Below are positions 46,318-58,400 of a DNA stretch of 64,000 nt, piece by piece (position 1 is the first letter of the stretch; each line of letters starts with the position of its first letter). The DNA comes from Yamagishiella unicocca. Lineage: Eukaryota; Chlorophyta; Chlorophyceae; Chlamydomonadales; Volvocaceae. The stretch is from positions 1 to 64,000 of the forward strand of contig BDSL01000058.1 of NCBI GenBank assembly GCA_003116995.1, read 5' to 3'. Made by a program: the position numbers and the translations under genes. The notes under the pieces were generated by a model that was not told the origin of the DNA, did not search any database, and saw nothing but the letters and a program-made list of their open reading frames with translations.

Positions 46318-47776
46318 ATGGCGCTTTCGTTGCGTCCATACACCAATAACATTAAAAAAGAGCTGAATAAAGCGCTTTGCATCCAATCATTTCCCTGCCA
46401 AAACGTAGAGCGACACAACAAGCCGGAGGTGGAGACACGCGACAACCTTGAACTGCTGTTGCCGCCCGTAAACATTTCCCGGTCGGACAAGGAGGGATGC
46501 CTGATCGAGCCAGCAATTAACTCCGTGCGCGTCAGCCTGCGCATTGGCCAGCTGGACATGCTTGAGGAAGAGCTAGTGAAGATGTACCTACGCTTCCTCA
46601 TGCAGCGCGCGGAGATGCTGGAGGTTTTGCGGCGTGTCCCCGTAGAGGGTTACGATGTATCGTTCCTCATAACAGATCAGCATCTCCTGACGTACGGAAG
46701 GCAGCGCCTGCTCGACTTCGTGGTACGTCCCAGCTGCCCCGTGGGACAGCATGTGTCGTTGCCTCAAACATGCCAGCCGCACTAGCAACTGCGGCAAACG
46801 CCGGCACCATTGCGCCGCCATACCCTTACCGATCGGCCCTCTTAGCGTCTGGATGCCATGCAGCCCCTCCGCCAAACCATACCCCATCACGGAACAAGGA
46901 ACTCCTTCCTTCCTGTCCCAGCTTCCAATGGCTGTCTCCGATAGTGCACCAAGCAGATGCCGACCACTGCCCTCGCCCCCTCATGCCCTCCTCACTTCTC
47001 GCTGTCAACTTGCAAATTGGTGCAGGTAGCATTCATTGAGGAAATGGACGTGGAGATCAGCTCCATGAAGCTGGTGGGTGGGTCGGTGGGTCGGTGAATT
47101 TAGCGGTAGCCTGTGCTAGCAGCGCGTGGATGCGGAAACACGTGGTGTACCCCAGTACGGTTGATGGGCGAGGATGCTGGCGTTTGAGCGCATACAGGCG
47201 GTGTGTGGGGTTTCGGGCCTGGCTAGGAGGGAGGGTGCGCGTGCATGGTGGGGAGTTGGGAGTTGGGGCGGCCTTTGAGGGAAGAGGAAAACCGGTGAAA
47301 GCACTTGGTAGCGCTGAAGCACAGCGGGGGTCCTGTCCTAGAACGGCCGACATTGGGTGTATTTGGAGGCGGTAGGCCTTCATGTGGTGTCGTGGTTGGC
47401 ACCCCGTTGGTCAGGGCCAGGCCGGAGTACGGTATGGGTGGAGGGAGGCTGGCCGAGTGGCTGCTGGGTGTGACGGGGACGTGTCGCGGCCTCACAGAGC
47501 ACCTGATGTTGCTCCGAGAAGTGTGCTCGACAGCTGGAGGAACCGACATGAAGTTGCCCAGCTGATGTGATGGCGGGAAGCTATACGGTATCACAGCAGT
47601 GGCGTCGTACAAAGGAAAGAGCCGTGGGTCAGTCCTTACGCATACGACGCAAAGCAACGCGCCGTCCTTTGACCCCTCTCCCTTCTCCTGCCGAACACCT
47701 TTCACCTGAAACGCAGGCGGTCAATTCCCGGGGGCGGGCGGTAGCGACGGAGTTCCTGCGCTCTCTGGCCTTCTAG
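46318..47776 (+). CDS. ARPC4: Arp2/3 complex subunit 4 (p20-Arc)
   Basis: Three exons (46318-46722, 47026-47073, 47717-47776) join in phase to 170 residues, the normal size for this subunit (168 in human). ARPC4 and ARPC2 form the structural core of the Arp2/3 complex, which nucleates branched actin. The match is continuous: LRPYTNNIKKELNKALC, VERHNKPEVE, INSVRVSLRIGQLD, RFLMQRAEMLEVLRR, PVEGYDVSFLIT, DFV then VAFIEEMDVEISSMKL and the C-terminal AVNSRGRAVATEFLRSL. The two small 3' exons were found by looking for the conserved C-terminus behind GCAG acceptors in the correct phase. A TGTAA follows 189 bp after the stop. Confidence 0.96.
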
Positions 47777-47964
47777 GACTAGGCGGACGATCCCTTGTCC
47801 GTTCGTCCTAAGGGGGATGGCCGGGGCCCGCAACTAGTATTCGGTACGGCTCACAGCCCTGCCGCTAGCTATCGTTTTTCTCCCCCATATACTATTGCTC
47901 TAGAAGCGCCGCCTGACCGAACGGTTCGTGGGGATATGGACAGGACCTGGGAGGGCCCTACGTC

Positions 47965-47969
47965 TGTAA
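47965..47969 (+). terminator. Candidate poly(A) signal for ARPC4
   Basis: TGTAA 189 bp after the stop, directly before the ATGCTC repeat. Confidence 0.55.
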
Positions 47970-48003
47970 CATGCTCATGCTCATGCTCATGCTCATGCTG
48001 ATG
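47970..48003. repeat. ATGCTC hexamer microsatellite
   Basis: Five near-perfect copies of CATGCT/ATGCTC in a row. Confidence 0.9.
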
Positions 48004-48436
48004 CCGCTAGCGCCGGTGTGGCATTGGCGGCGAGCACGGCTTGCTCGGGGCTCTTCAGCTGTCTGCGTATGTCTGCTGCTGGGTCGGCCATGAACTGGCA
48101 GTAGAGTTGAAAGCAGGACGACATGCACCTGGCACCGGCTCCCACCTTGCGGGCATGTGTTCAGCCACCGCATGGACTTCCACTTGCCCCTGTCCACCCG
48201 CGTGTGGCAAGGAGCCACAGTGGTAAGCGGCAGGGCGTCTTGCTGTGCGGGCGAGGTATTCAAGGCTGCAGAACCCTAGTAGACTTTCTAACAGAGGGGC
48301 GTTGCCTGCCAAAGGCTGGGCTATTGTAAAAAGTTCACATTAAGCTTTTCATGCAACACGAGAGCTTGTCATTTGGCCTTGAATTAAATGACGGCTATTT
48401 CCCAGACATGCTTTTTGTCAGAGGCGTGACACGTAT

Positions 48437-48500
48437 CAATGGCAACACCTACATTGCTACATACGTAATTGTTGCATAGGGCGAGCATGCGAAGATGTGG
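48437..48500. repeat. Left copy of a dispersed repeat flanking the hAT-derived gene
   Basis: The segment from TCAATGGCAAC to GAGCATGCGAAGATGTGG recurs in the same orientation at about 50,813-50,878 with roughly 80% identity by eye. Confidence 0.75.
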
Positions 48501-48738
48501 AGAGCTAAAGCTCGCGGGCATGTCACTGCTCGACCATGCTACTCTCCTCTTTGTCAAAGACGTGATACATATCAATAACAAAACCTGCATGCATTTGCCC
48601 TTTTCCATTTGCGTCACGACATAGTTGCAGCGGCTTTTATCGTTTCATGTAACGACAGGGGTTGTTCAGGAATACGACATTTCGCGAAGAATACGACATT
48701 TCGCGAAGAACTGTAAAGGACAGGGCTGCTACCGTACT

Positions 48739-48777
48739 GCGTATTAATACGCCCGGAATACGCGCGTATTAATACGC
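48739..48777. repeat. Twin 14-bp palindromes upstream of the hAT-derived gene
   Basis: GCGTATTAATACGC, a perfect palindrome, occurs at 48,739-48,752 and again at 48,764-48,777, exactly 25 bp apart and about 215 bp upstream of the start codon. Confidence 0.9.
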
Positions 48778-48991
48778 CCCCCCAGAAATCGGCCGTTTTC
48801 GAGCAGGCGTATTCCTGGCCTGTTCATGGCGTAATGATTTTTTACGCCTGTCGTACAGGTAACCAAGTATCACGCAAGCACTCGTTTCAAGCGCAAACCC
48901 GTGTAAACTGCCTCTGGGTGCGATGTTACATTGTCCTCAAAAGATCTCTACCCGATTGCAAGCAAGGTGACCTGGTGACGCATCGGATCAG

Positions 48992-49876
48992 ATGGATGAT
49001 GAGCGCGAACCCAAGAGGCATAAACCTGGGCCCAAAGGGGGAATAGTTTACGAATACTTTAAAGGGACCGGGAAGTATGACGAGACTTCTAAGCGCCAAG
49101 CTCGCGAGTGCCTAGCTTGTGGTGAAGTGATCCCAGCTTTCAAGGCCAAAGCCGAAGAGCTAGCTCTCCACGTAGGCAGCAGGTGCCCACTGATCTCGTC
49201 AGAAGATCGGGCGGAGTACCACAGGCGGCGCGCCCTCGAGTTGGCCGCCAAAGCCGCAGCTGGTGCTCGGGAGACCGACACGGAGTCGGGGGGGCCATCG
49301 ATGTCAGTAGGCAGTGCGACTGCAAGCAGCAAAGGGGGAACTGCTTCAGATACGCGCATGTTGCGGCTGAGGGGGAAAGGGGGCAGCAAGGCGCAGACAT
49401 CCATGATACGGTTTACTGACTCGGCCCTGCCAAAGGCCATGGAAGCTGTCGTCAACAAGAAGCTGGCGGATTTCTTCATCATGAACAACATTCCGTTCAA
49501 AGTGGTGGAGGACCCATACTTCCTGGCATTCCTCCTCGCACTAAGGCCCACGTACAGCCCGCCGGGTAAGAGCCCAATCGTGTAGTGCTTCACTAGATCC
49601 CCTGTGTCTCTGCCTTAGTACCTCACTCCCCACTTGTAACTCCATACCCTTGATTCTTAGATTTCAGGCATTTACAGCGAACAGCAACAGGAGAGAGGGC
49701 AGATGGTCTTCCGAGTGGCACAGCTGGGCATGGAGACTGCTGAAATCCCTGCCCAGGTGCACCAGAGAGCGGTCGACACCCTGCTGAGAGAGCACTTCCC
49801 GTGGTTCAACTGGTCTAAGGACCCGCTGGAGTTCGCCCCGGGGGAACGGGCCATGTCCTTTGAAGTGGGGAGCTAA
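48992..49876 (+). CDS. hAT-transposase-derived BED-type zinc finger protein, truncated
   Basis: Two exons (48992-49565, 49668-49876) join at a GTAAGA donor and TTTCAG acceptor in phase to 260 residues. The N-terminus is basic (EPKRHKPGPKGG). A BED-like finger follows: CLAC (about 40), then a helix, H and C in ALHVGSRCP. Residues 161-193 (KLADFFIMNNIPFKVVEDPYF) match the start of the hAT transposase catalytic region in plants and algae. The protein stops where a transposase would go on for several hundred residues: no catalytic acidic residues and no C-terminal hAT dimerisation domain are present. It is either a broken transposon or a domesticated DNA-binding remnant; the intact splice and clean frame favour the latter. 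Flanked by same-orientation dispersed repeats. Confidence 0.68.
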
Positions 49877-50812
49877 GGGGCAAAAGAGGCGCCGGAAGAG
49901 CGCGTAATTTTGTTTTTATGACTGTGCGCGCTGTTTAGGATGCCAGGTGGGGGAACGTGGAGGAAGGATAGAAACGCAGAAGAAGGGGGAATGTAGTTAA
50001 GGGAGAATGTACGTTAGGGTTTGCGTGTCGCGGTATCGGCTGTCGGGAAGGGGTGGCAGTTCGCAGTAGACGTCGCGAGATAAGTCATGGAACATTGCTT
50101 TATATTGCCGAGTTTATGTGCGCGGCGTGTGCTGGTGGCTTGGGGGCCTGCTGGCTGGGGAAGGGTGCCCGTGTGTTGCGTGTAGCGTACACTTGCGGCA
50201 CCTGCTGCCACTCCATACGTGTCCCCTGTATGACTACGCTTTTCTGGTATGTCGAGAGAGCAAGGCGAAGGCTCTAATGCGGGTGTGGGACGCGGTGCGG
50301 GTATTGACCTGCAGTGTATTTTCGGCCATCTCCATGCTTGATTGCGGCTTCGTCGGTATCTTATCTTTGTTTTCTGCCTTCAGCCATGGCTTGACATGGG
50401 GGGGTTGGTTTCGTTTAGTTCAAGGCAGCATAAAGCTGCCATTCATTGAGGCCGCGGCAGCAATGATGTTACTGTGGCCGTTTTACAGGATTCCCTATTC
50501 GCATTCGGGATTCGCGCTGGCCGGTGATCGGCTTAGAAATATAAATATTGCACGCTGCTGGTGTTCTTGTCGGGTTACCTGCGGCGGGTACCCCGCGTGC
50601 CGTGGTACTCGCGCGACCTAGGAATTTGTGCGATTATAATCCTTCCTTGCGTCGTAATTCCAGCCTCATAGTACTAATTACTGCGGCTTATGGGACCTCA
50701 CAATTTGCGCAAAATGCCCTTGTCAGTGGAGATGCGGAGATTATACGCCGCCGGGCATGTCGCTGCCTGCAGTACATCGCGACTATGCTGATGCCCAGTT
50801 TTTAGTTACCTT

Positions 50813-50878
50813 GTCAATGGCAACGTTCACACTATGGCATACCTAATTGATGCATAGGTCGAGCATGCGAAGATGTGG
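50813..50878. repeat. Right copy of the dispersed repeat flanking the hAT-derived gene
   Basis: See the copy at 48,437; same orientation, sharing GAGCATGCGAAGATGTGG exactly. Confidence 0.75.
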
Positions 50879-50981
50879 CTCTAGTTGAGTTGTGTTGAGT
50901 TGTTACAAGCTGAGGCTTGTACGGTTCAGACGAGCCACCGAAAATAAGTAACGGCTAAACTAACAGAAAATAGTTGGACGA

Positions 50982-51266
50982 TTGGCTGAATGTTACATAA
51001 TAATTAAGTCAGTTCGTTTGACGCGGATCGGGGGAAAAGGACCGCCTGACGAACAGTACGAACCCCTTCCGTCGTTACGGCTTATCTGTGCGCTCTTTGA
51101 CGGCAAGTCCGTTATATCTCATTATAAACAAAACATGATTTCATTTCACGGAGCTGCCGTTTCGCAGGAAACCGGGCGGATAAATCAGCTGTACGACGCG
51201 GTCGCACAACGCCTGGTCGCCTGCAGTTTAGTTACAGGGTACTTTCAGGATGAAGAATATAAATGA
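50982..51266 (+). CDS. Hypothetical open frame (94 aa)
   Basis: A frame of 94 residues with mixed protein-like composition (contains SLRLICALFDGKSVISHYK) in a locally AT-rich stretch. No family is recognised and no splice partners are evident. It may be a relic of a mobile element or chance. Confidence 0.2.
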   Translation: MAECYIIIKSVRLTRIGGKGPPDEQYEPLPSLRLICALFDGKSVISHYKQNMISFHGAAVSQETGRINQLYDAVAQRLVACSLVTGYFQDEEYK

Positions 51267-51410
51267 TCACACCACTTGGTAATCATCGATTTGCTCTTCA
51301 ACGTGGTTTCTCCTATATGCTATAAACGCGTCAACCGCCAGCTGAACCGACGATTGCACTCAGCTTAGAAGATAGCTCCCCCGTGATTAGGGTGAGGGTA
51401 CGTTTGCTTT

Positions 51411-51752
51411 ATGTCCAGCGAACCGTCCAGGACCGCTGGCCAAGCCGAGCACTCGCCCGTTGCAAAAGTTGACGATACGAACGCCCGAGTCTTTTGTAGA
51501 GACAACCTATCGCGCTTGGTTGATGGCAGGGACAACGTCGTTGCCGTTGCCGTGGTCGAGGTTCGCAGAGCAGGCCAAAACGTCAGGATGCCCTGCTTTT
51601 GGCTGAATTGCTTGCGAGCCTCAGCCGTGAAAGATGTGTCTGGCGATGGACGTGATAAATTACAGTTCATGACCGTCTTTACCAAAGGCGGTCAGTGCTT
51701 GGCTCGTCAGGTCAGTTTCATGCAGCAAACGGGCACCGCAGGGCCTAGGTAA
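51411..51752 (+). CDS. Hypothetical open frame (113 aa)
   Basis: The forward frame contains VDDTNARVFCRDNLSRLVDG and a cysteine/valine-rich centre. The opposite strand is also open, so the coding strand is uncertain. No family is recognised. It could be an exon of an unresolved gene that continues to the TATTGCAG acceptor at 51,777. Confidence 0.22.
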   Translation: MSSEPSRTAGQAEHSPVAKVDDTNARVFCRDNLSRLVDGRDNVVAVAVVEVRRAGQNVRMPCFWLNCLRASAVKDVSGDGRDKLQFMTVFTKGGQCLARQVSFMQQTGTAGPR

Positions 51753-52429
51753 CAAGAATGCCCTACGCATATTGCAGGAGGCGGATGCCCTCATAGCTGA
51801 ATGGCTGCACGAACCAGCCGGTGCTGCCCTTCGGGCAGCTGCAAGGTGGGCAAGTCGCAATTGCACGCGAATGATACGACGGTGGGTAGCAAGGACAATT
51901 TGGATCTGCGTAGGTGCGCTATGGCGCGTACAGCCTGCTACTTGGAGCTGAAGTTCTTCGGGGCCCTGAGCCTGGACGGCGGTTTGCGGGATGGCGCAGC
52001 AATGCCAAAACGGCGACCCTACCAGGTGCGCACAGGCTACTGAATTGTCGTGTGTCTCTAAGGCACTGCGCTAGATGGTTGGGAACTGAGCCTCCACCGT
52101 CGTTTTCTTGTGGAGCATGCGCGGGACCAACTGCGGCCACACAAGCGGGAGAGCCGCACTAATGGCCCCAGCCGAGCCCTCGCATGCGCGCACCCGCCGC
52201 ACCCGCACGCCGCTTCAGCACGCGATTTGCATAAACCACTGTACGGGTATGCGCCGTGCATCTCACAGCAACCTCCGGTGGCCGCCCTTCAGCGTCCCAG
52301 CCACCAACGCCGCCATAACCACCGCAACCGCCACCGCTACCACCACCGCAACCGCTACCAGCATCACAACTGCAACCGCTACCACCACCGTAACCGCCAT
52401 TCCCGCGACACCACCTTGCCGTCGCGCAG

Positions 52430-55400
52430 ATCCACAGCTGCTTGTACGACGACGGATGCGGCCAGCCCAGGCCGGCGCTGGTGGTAATGCAAGCTGCGCT
52501 GGATGCGGCCACCGGGCGACCCAGCAGCGTGCCGCACCGGCAGATGGACACGCCGCTCCATGCAGCTTCCGCCGCAGCGCGGGGAAGCCAGGCGGCGGAT
52601 GTGGTGGCGGCAGCGCTGCGAGCCTCGCCGCCAACCGTCGCGATGAACGGCGCCGCATGCTGTGTCACCGTGTTGCAGCACCCGAGCGGGTAAGGCGGTT
52701 GGGCCGAGCGGCCGAGCACCGCAGCCTCTCGGCCGGATCTGGCGGGGTTTGGCGAGGAGGGGGTCCCACGGACCCGGGAGGTAGCCTTACTCCAGGGAGG
52801 AATGGGCCGCTTGCGTGCGGCCGGGGGCGGAGGTGCGGGCGTGGCGCAGCTGTCGCGTCGACAGCCAACCAAAGGCGACTGGCCGCCGCAAGACTGCGCC
52901 AGCACCAGGCGTTGGCGACAACCTAGTCGATACATCCTGGAGGCCTGGTGCTGATGCTGCGGGCTGTCGTGCACTTAGTTGACGGGGGGGTCCGCAGATC
53001 GGGGGTGGTCTGTACCTCTGCCCGGTGGGCCGATCATGAGAGCAGGCCCCTCACAAACAGCCAGTGAGGCATCCAAACCCCATGTGGGATGCGACCATCT
53101 CGCCACGGTTCACATTGGCACGCACTTGGTCCAGGCCTTGGTCGTCGTGTGGGGCCGCCGTATGCCACTGGCAGCACCTTTGGCACCTTCGCAGTGGCAC
53201 GTCTTGACCGGCTGTCGACCCCGCCCGGCGCAGGCTGGTCTTGTTCCAGAACCCCCGATCGAGGGCGTACCTGGGCGATGTTGTTGGAAAGCACCTGGGC
53301 GGGGTAATGCTCCGCCAGCTGCTGAACACATCGTCCTGCCCCGATGCGGACAGCGACCCGCTCGAAGCCATGATGCAAGCTCTGGAGGACGGCAAGGTGC
53401 GTGCGGCAAGAGGGGGGAGGGGGGCCGCTGGCTTGTGTTTTGGGTTCCGCCAGGGGCCAACCCAGCCCGGCGCGCGTGTCGAGGCGAGCTCCGGGACCGT
53501 GAGCTACAGCTGTCGCACCGTGCCCTCGAGATGCATGTGCGCGTGTCCGTCATACCGGATCGCGTAACTCGCCGCATCAGGCATCATTACAACCACCGCA
53601 ACCACCAACACCACCAACACCAGGGGTTTTGGGGTTCGGATGTACGACAGATGGTGACCCCGGGGAAGGTGCAGGCGACCCGGGGTGGTGCCGTTTGCGC
53701 CGGCGAGCGGACCTTGGATCTCCCGCACGCGCCGCCACTGAAGCCACGTGCGTCCGTTGCGTTGGTGTCGCGAGAAGGAGAGGAGAGGAGAGCAAAGCGG
53801 CAAGTGGGCGGCCAAATGACGGCCCTCGGCAAGGTCCATTACGATTGGAGAGTCCCGGGAGGGACGGAAGCGGCGAGACCCGTCGCAAACAGGCCCGACG
53901 CATCGTCACAGCGGCCGCCTTGTCGGTGGCCCCCTCGGGTCGCCCGCAGGATTTCGAGGTGGTTGCGCACGTGCCCGCCGTGCTGCGTGACCTGGAGGCC
54001 GCGGCGCGCCGGCGGCCGGACGAGTACGCACCGTCCGCCGGGGGCGCACAACGGCCGCCTTCGCACCGCCGCGTGTCGACTCTCACGGACCTCCTGGTCA
54101 CCGAGGACGGTGTGGAGCTGCTTGATTCGGAGGACCGGTTGCTGCTGGAGGCGCTGATCCGGCCGGAGACCCCGCAAGTGCGGCGGAGCGTCAGCCTGCA
54201 GGACATGGACCCGGGTTCGATGCGCTCACCCACCGATGCCGTGGCGATGGCGATGCACCGGCCAGTACACAGCATAACACGGACGCGTCACGGCGGCGCC
54301 CGGCGGGCTGCGACGCCGCCTAGCCGGACGGCCAGCTTCAACCTCTGTGCGAAGACGCTGGTCACCCGGCAGCCGTCGTTACTGTCGATGCTGCCGGAGG
54401 TCTGTGGCGGCGGCTCTGGTGGCGGCGGCAGCGGCCCGCGCAGCAGGCTGGCGCTGGCCAACGGCAGCAACCTGTACCGGTCGGCGGAGTACACTTGCGT
54501 GCCCGAGCCTCAGGCCGCCGCCAGCTCCGGCCCTAGGCCCGACAGCTCCGCAGTTGCCGTCGCCGTCAACCTGTTGCTGATGTCGGGCGGGAACTCCTCT
54601 CGACGCGATCCGCTCCCCTCTGGGTCGGGGGGCTCGCGGACGTTGGCGGCGCTGCGAGAGCAACAGCAGCAACAGCAGCAACAGCAGCAACAGGAGCAAC
54701 AGCAGCAACAGCAGCAACAGCAGCAACAGCAGCAAGAGCAGCAGCAACAGCAGCAACAGCAGCAGACGGGGAGCAGCGTGGGCAGCGGCAGTCTGGGCGC
54801 CGGCGCCGGCTTGCTTCATTTCGCAGCTGCCCTGCACGCCGACGAGGCCCGGCGCCGCAGCAACAGCGCCCTCCGAGCCCGTGAGCCCATCGAGCTACTC
54901 AGCGGCAACATCACCAGCGGCCGCCATGCATCCGGTCAGGTGGTCGACCCGTTGACCGTCGTACTGCCAATGGCGGCGGCGGCGCCTCTGGCGGCGGCGC
55001 TGCCTGCGCTGGCTTGCGATGCCCAGTCCAGCGACCGCCTGGCCGTAAGCCGACTGGGCGGCATCGAGGACCAGGGGTGGCCCGGGGTGGCACCTGGAAT
55101 GCTGCCGCTGCTCGGATCCAGCGGTGGATCCTACGGTGGATCCAGCGGCAGCGTCCTGCCGCCGCCGTCGCGCGCGCCATTGGGGACCGTCCCATGGGAC
55201 ACAGGCCCCTCGCCCCGTGCCTCCGGGCGCCACGTCGCTCTGAGCACCACCGCCGAGTCACCTCCGCCAGCGCGCCAGCCCACCAGCGCCGAGTGGGTCC
55301 CGGAGGTGCTGCGGGAATCTGTAGGGCAGGAGCAGCTGGGCGACTGGCGGTTGAACAGCCCCCCCACCCTCCGCCCGGCCACGCGCCGCGGAAACGTCCT

Positions 55401-58400
55401 GAGTCGCTCCGGAACCAAGACGCGCCCGGCCAGCCCCGACCGCGCTGTCGTAGGCCAGTCTTACCGCATCGCGAGCATCGCCTCGGGGCCGCGGACTAAC
55501 ATCAGCCCCGTGCGCACCGCGCTCGGGAGCAACAGCAGCGGCCAGTCGTCCCACCAGATGCAGCGGCTGGCGGCAGAGTCGCTCACCCTGGCCACCCTGA
55601 CCGTCATCCGTAGCACTAACTTCAGCAGCCAGGGAAGGGAGGACGCCCCGGGGTCGCACCAGGGGCAGTCCAGCTCTCGGCTGGGGCGCGACGTAATGCG
55701 GACGGGGGAGTCGGGGGCGACGGCGGGGGGCCACGACGGCGGCAGCAAACACGACTCCGAAGCGGGGCCGTCGCCGTACGAGTCCCGCGCCGCTGCAATC
55801 GCTGCAACCGCCGCAACCGCCGCAACCACGATGTCAACTGGTGGCGGCGAGGGCGGCGGCGAGGGTGGCGGCGAGGGCGGCGGCGAGGGTGGCGGTGAGG
55901 GCGGCGGCGAGGGTGGCGGCGAGGGCGGCGGCGAGGGTGGCGGCGAGGGCGGCGGCGAGGGTGGCGGCGAGGGCGGCGGCGAGGGTGGCGGCGAGGGTGG
56001 CGGCGAGGGTGGCAGCCAGGAGGGCTTACCGTCTACCGCCGCCGCGGCAGCATTCGGGCCAATCCGAGGAGGCCTCCTTGATGTGTGGCCTTCGAACGGC
56101 GGTGAGCCTCAGCCCTTGCCGCCGCTGAGCGGCCCTTTGGGGCCCCCTGAAGGTTCGTGGGCGGCAACGGAGCCGCCACCGCCGCCGCCGCCGCCGCCGC
56201 TGGGGGTGCAGCCTGCGTCCTCCAGAGGCCTGTCTGGCTCCGGGCCTTACGTGGAGCCGCACCTGCTGCTGCTGCCAGGCAACTTCCACGAGGCGCCGAC
56301 CGCCGGCATGGCAACCTGGCAGCAGTTCGCCACGTCCGCATCCGCCTCCCACCAGGGCCCTGTGTACGACGACGACGAGCCGGCCGCCAGCCCCACCAGC
56401 GGCACGGGGCTCGGCAGCCCCCACGCGCTGCCCGTAAGGCCCGCCTGGCCCGACCCGACCAGCGGTCCGTACCAACCGTCAAACATCCGGTGGAAGGCGC
56501 CGGTGGTGTCCAGGACGGCGCCGGTGGTGGCCAGGGCGGTACCGGTGGCGGCCAGGGCGGTACCGGTGGCGGCCAGGGCGGTACCGGTGGCGGCCAGGGC
56601 GGTACCGGTGGCGGCCAGGGCGGTACCGGTGGCGGCCAGGGCGGCGGCTCCTCGGGTGCTGGATGTGCTGAACCCTGACGGCCCGCCGTGCCCCCGGCCG
56701 CGGTCGCTGGCAGGTCGCGAGCCGCCGTTGCATCAAGACACCGCGGCATCGACTGGGGCGGTCACGAGATCCGCAACCTCATCGGTGCCGTGCCTACCCT
56801 CCGCCTACCTCGCCCAGCCCCCCTCCGCCGCCGCCCTCACCGCCAGCGGCCGCGTGGATCAGGAGACGCTGGGCGTCAGCGCCGGCGCCGATCGGTCACT
56901 CCAACAGAGGGCCATGGCGTTGTTGTCCAAGCAGCCGTGCCCGCTGCAAAGCAACTCCTCCGAACTGCGGGCAAGCGCGCCACCGTCGTTACCTGCGGCG
57001 ACGTTCGGGCTGAGGCCGGTTGCAGCCGCCATCGCCGCCGCAAGGAAAGCTGCGGCCGCGGCCGCCGCGGCTCAGGGCGCGGCCGCTGACGCGTCGCCTG
57101 GGTCGATGCTGCATACCTTGGTGCCCGTGGCCCTTTCCGGAGAGGTCGGGCCCCGATCCACTGCGGGTGGCGTGCAGGGAGAGGCCGGGCCCCGATCCAC
57201 TGCGAACGGCGTGCAGGGAGAGGTCGGGCCCCGATCCACTGCGGACGGCTTGCAGGGAGAGGTCGGGCCCCGATCCACTGCTGACGGCTTGCAGGGAGAG
57301 GTCGGGCCGCGATCCACTGCGGACGGCTTGCAGGGAGAGTTCGGGCCCCGATCCACTGCGGACGGCTTACAGGGAGAGATCTGGCCGCGGACCCTCTCCA
57401 CCAGCCAGGAGTGCAGCTTGCTTCAGATGCCGAGTCCCGGAGGCACAGCGGCGCGGCCCGTCCGGGCGCTGAGGCAGTCCTCCAGGCGCAACATTGCGCC
57501 GCCCCCGTCCCAGAGCACCGGCCGCCGGCTGACACAGCTGATCAATAGCTTCAGCAGCCAGGTGCTGGGCCCGAGCGGGACCGAGTCGTCGTCCAGGCTG
57601 CAGCAGAGTTTCAGCATGATGGTGGACATGTCGCACCGGGCGACTGTGTCGATGCCCGTCTCGGACCTGGGGAACGGCGGCGCCGCCGACGGCGGCGGTG
57701 GTGGCGGCAGCGGCAGCGTCCACGCCGCCGCGGCTGCAGCGGCGGCGACGGCGACGGTGCGGGGGAGCACGCTCGTGAAACAAATTAGCTCTGTGGTGCC
57801 GTCGACAATGAACCAGCCATCCCTAGCGGCGGCGCCGAGCCGCGTCTGGCACAAGGTTGTCGTACATGCCGCCAGCGGCGCGACGACGGCGGCGGTGACG
57901 GCGCAGCTGGAATCGGCGCCGGCGACGCCGCAGGGGTCTGTGACGAGGCCCAGCGGCGGTATGCAGTGCCCCGCTGGCGGCGCCGCCTCCTCCGGTCGGC
58001 CGATGACGCTGACGGTGACCCAGATTGACGTCACCGAAGAGGTGGAGGCCCAGGCGCGACTCGCCAGGCTTCTGGAGCAGGAGCACCAGGTGACGCTCCG
58101 GGCTGCGCTGGCTGGAGGGTCACGTGGGTAGAGTAAAGGCGCGTGTTGGTGGTGTATTTGCACTGAAATGCTGAGGATTGCAGCAACTACCAGGTCAACT
58201 GCTCCACCTGGTCAAAGTATCTGATCAACTACCTGGTCAGCTACCTGATTAACTACCTGGGGTGGGATATGGTAGGGTAGGAGGGCATTTCCTAACCTGG
58301 CACGAACACATTGTCATCTCCCGGGTAGGCTGTTGAAGTCCAGGTCTCCAGGAGTCACTAGGTGGCTATGGCACAACTGGCCTGTTCCAAGGAAACACTC

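Larger units (their letters stand above)
47777..48991. other. Intergenic region between ARPC4 and the hAT-derived gene
   Basis: Contains the ARPC4 3' region with a TGTAA, an ATGCTC hexamer repeat, two diverged 40-bp direct repeats (about 48,416 and 48,552), a 21-bp tandem duplication (GAATACGACATTTCGCGAA, about 48,671 and 48,692) and twin palindromes. No gene is recognised. Confidence 0.6.
49877..52429. other. Region between the hAT-derived gene and the cyclase
   Basis: Relatively AT-rich to about 51.3 kb with short open frames, then an ACC/GCA-rich simple-sequence tract at about 52,305-52,400. Two frames are listed separately as weak candidates. A possible extra exon (behind TATTGCAG, about 51,778-51,846, reading EADALIAEWLHEPAG) cannot be linked to either neighbour. 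Missing 5' exons of the cyclase may lie here. Confidence 0.5.
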
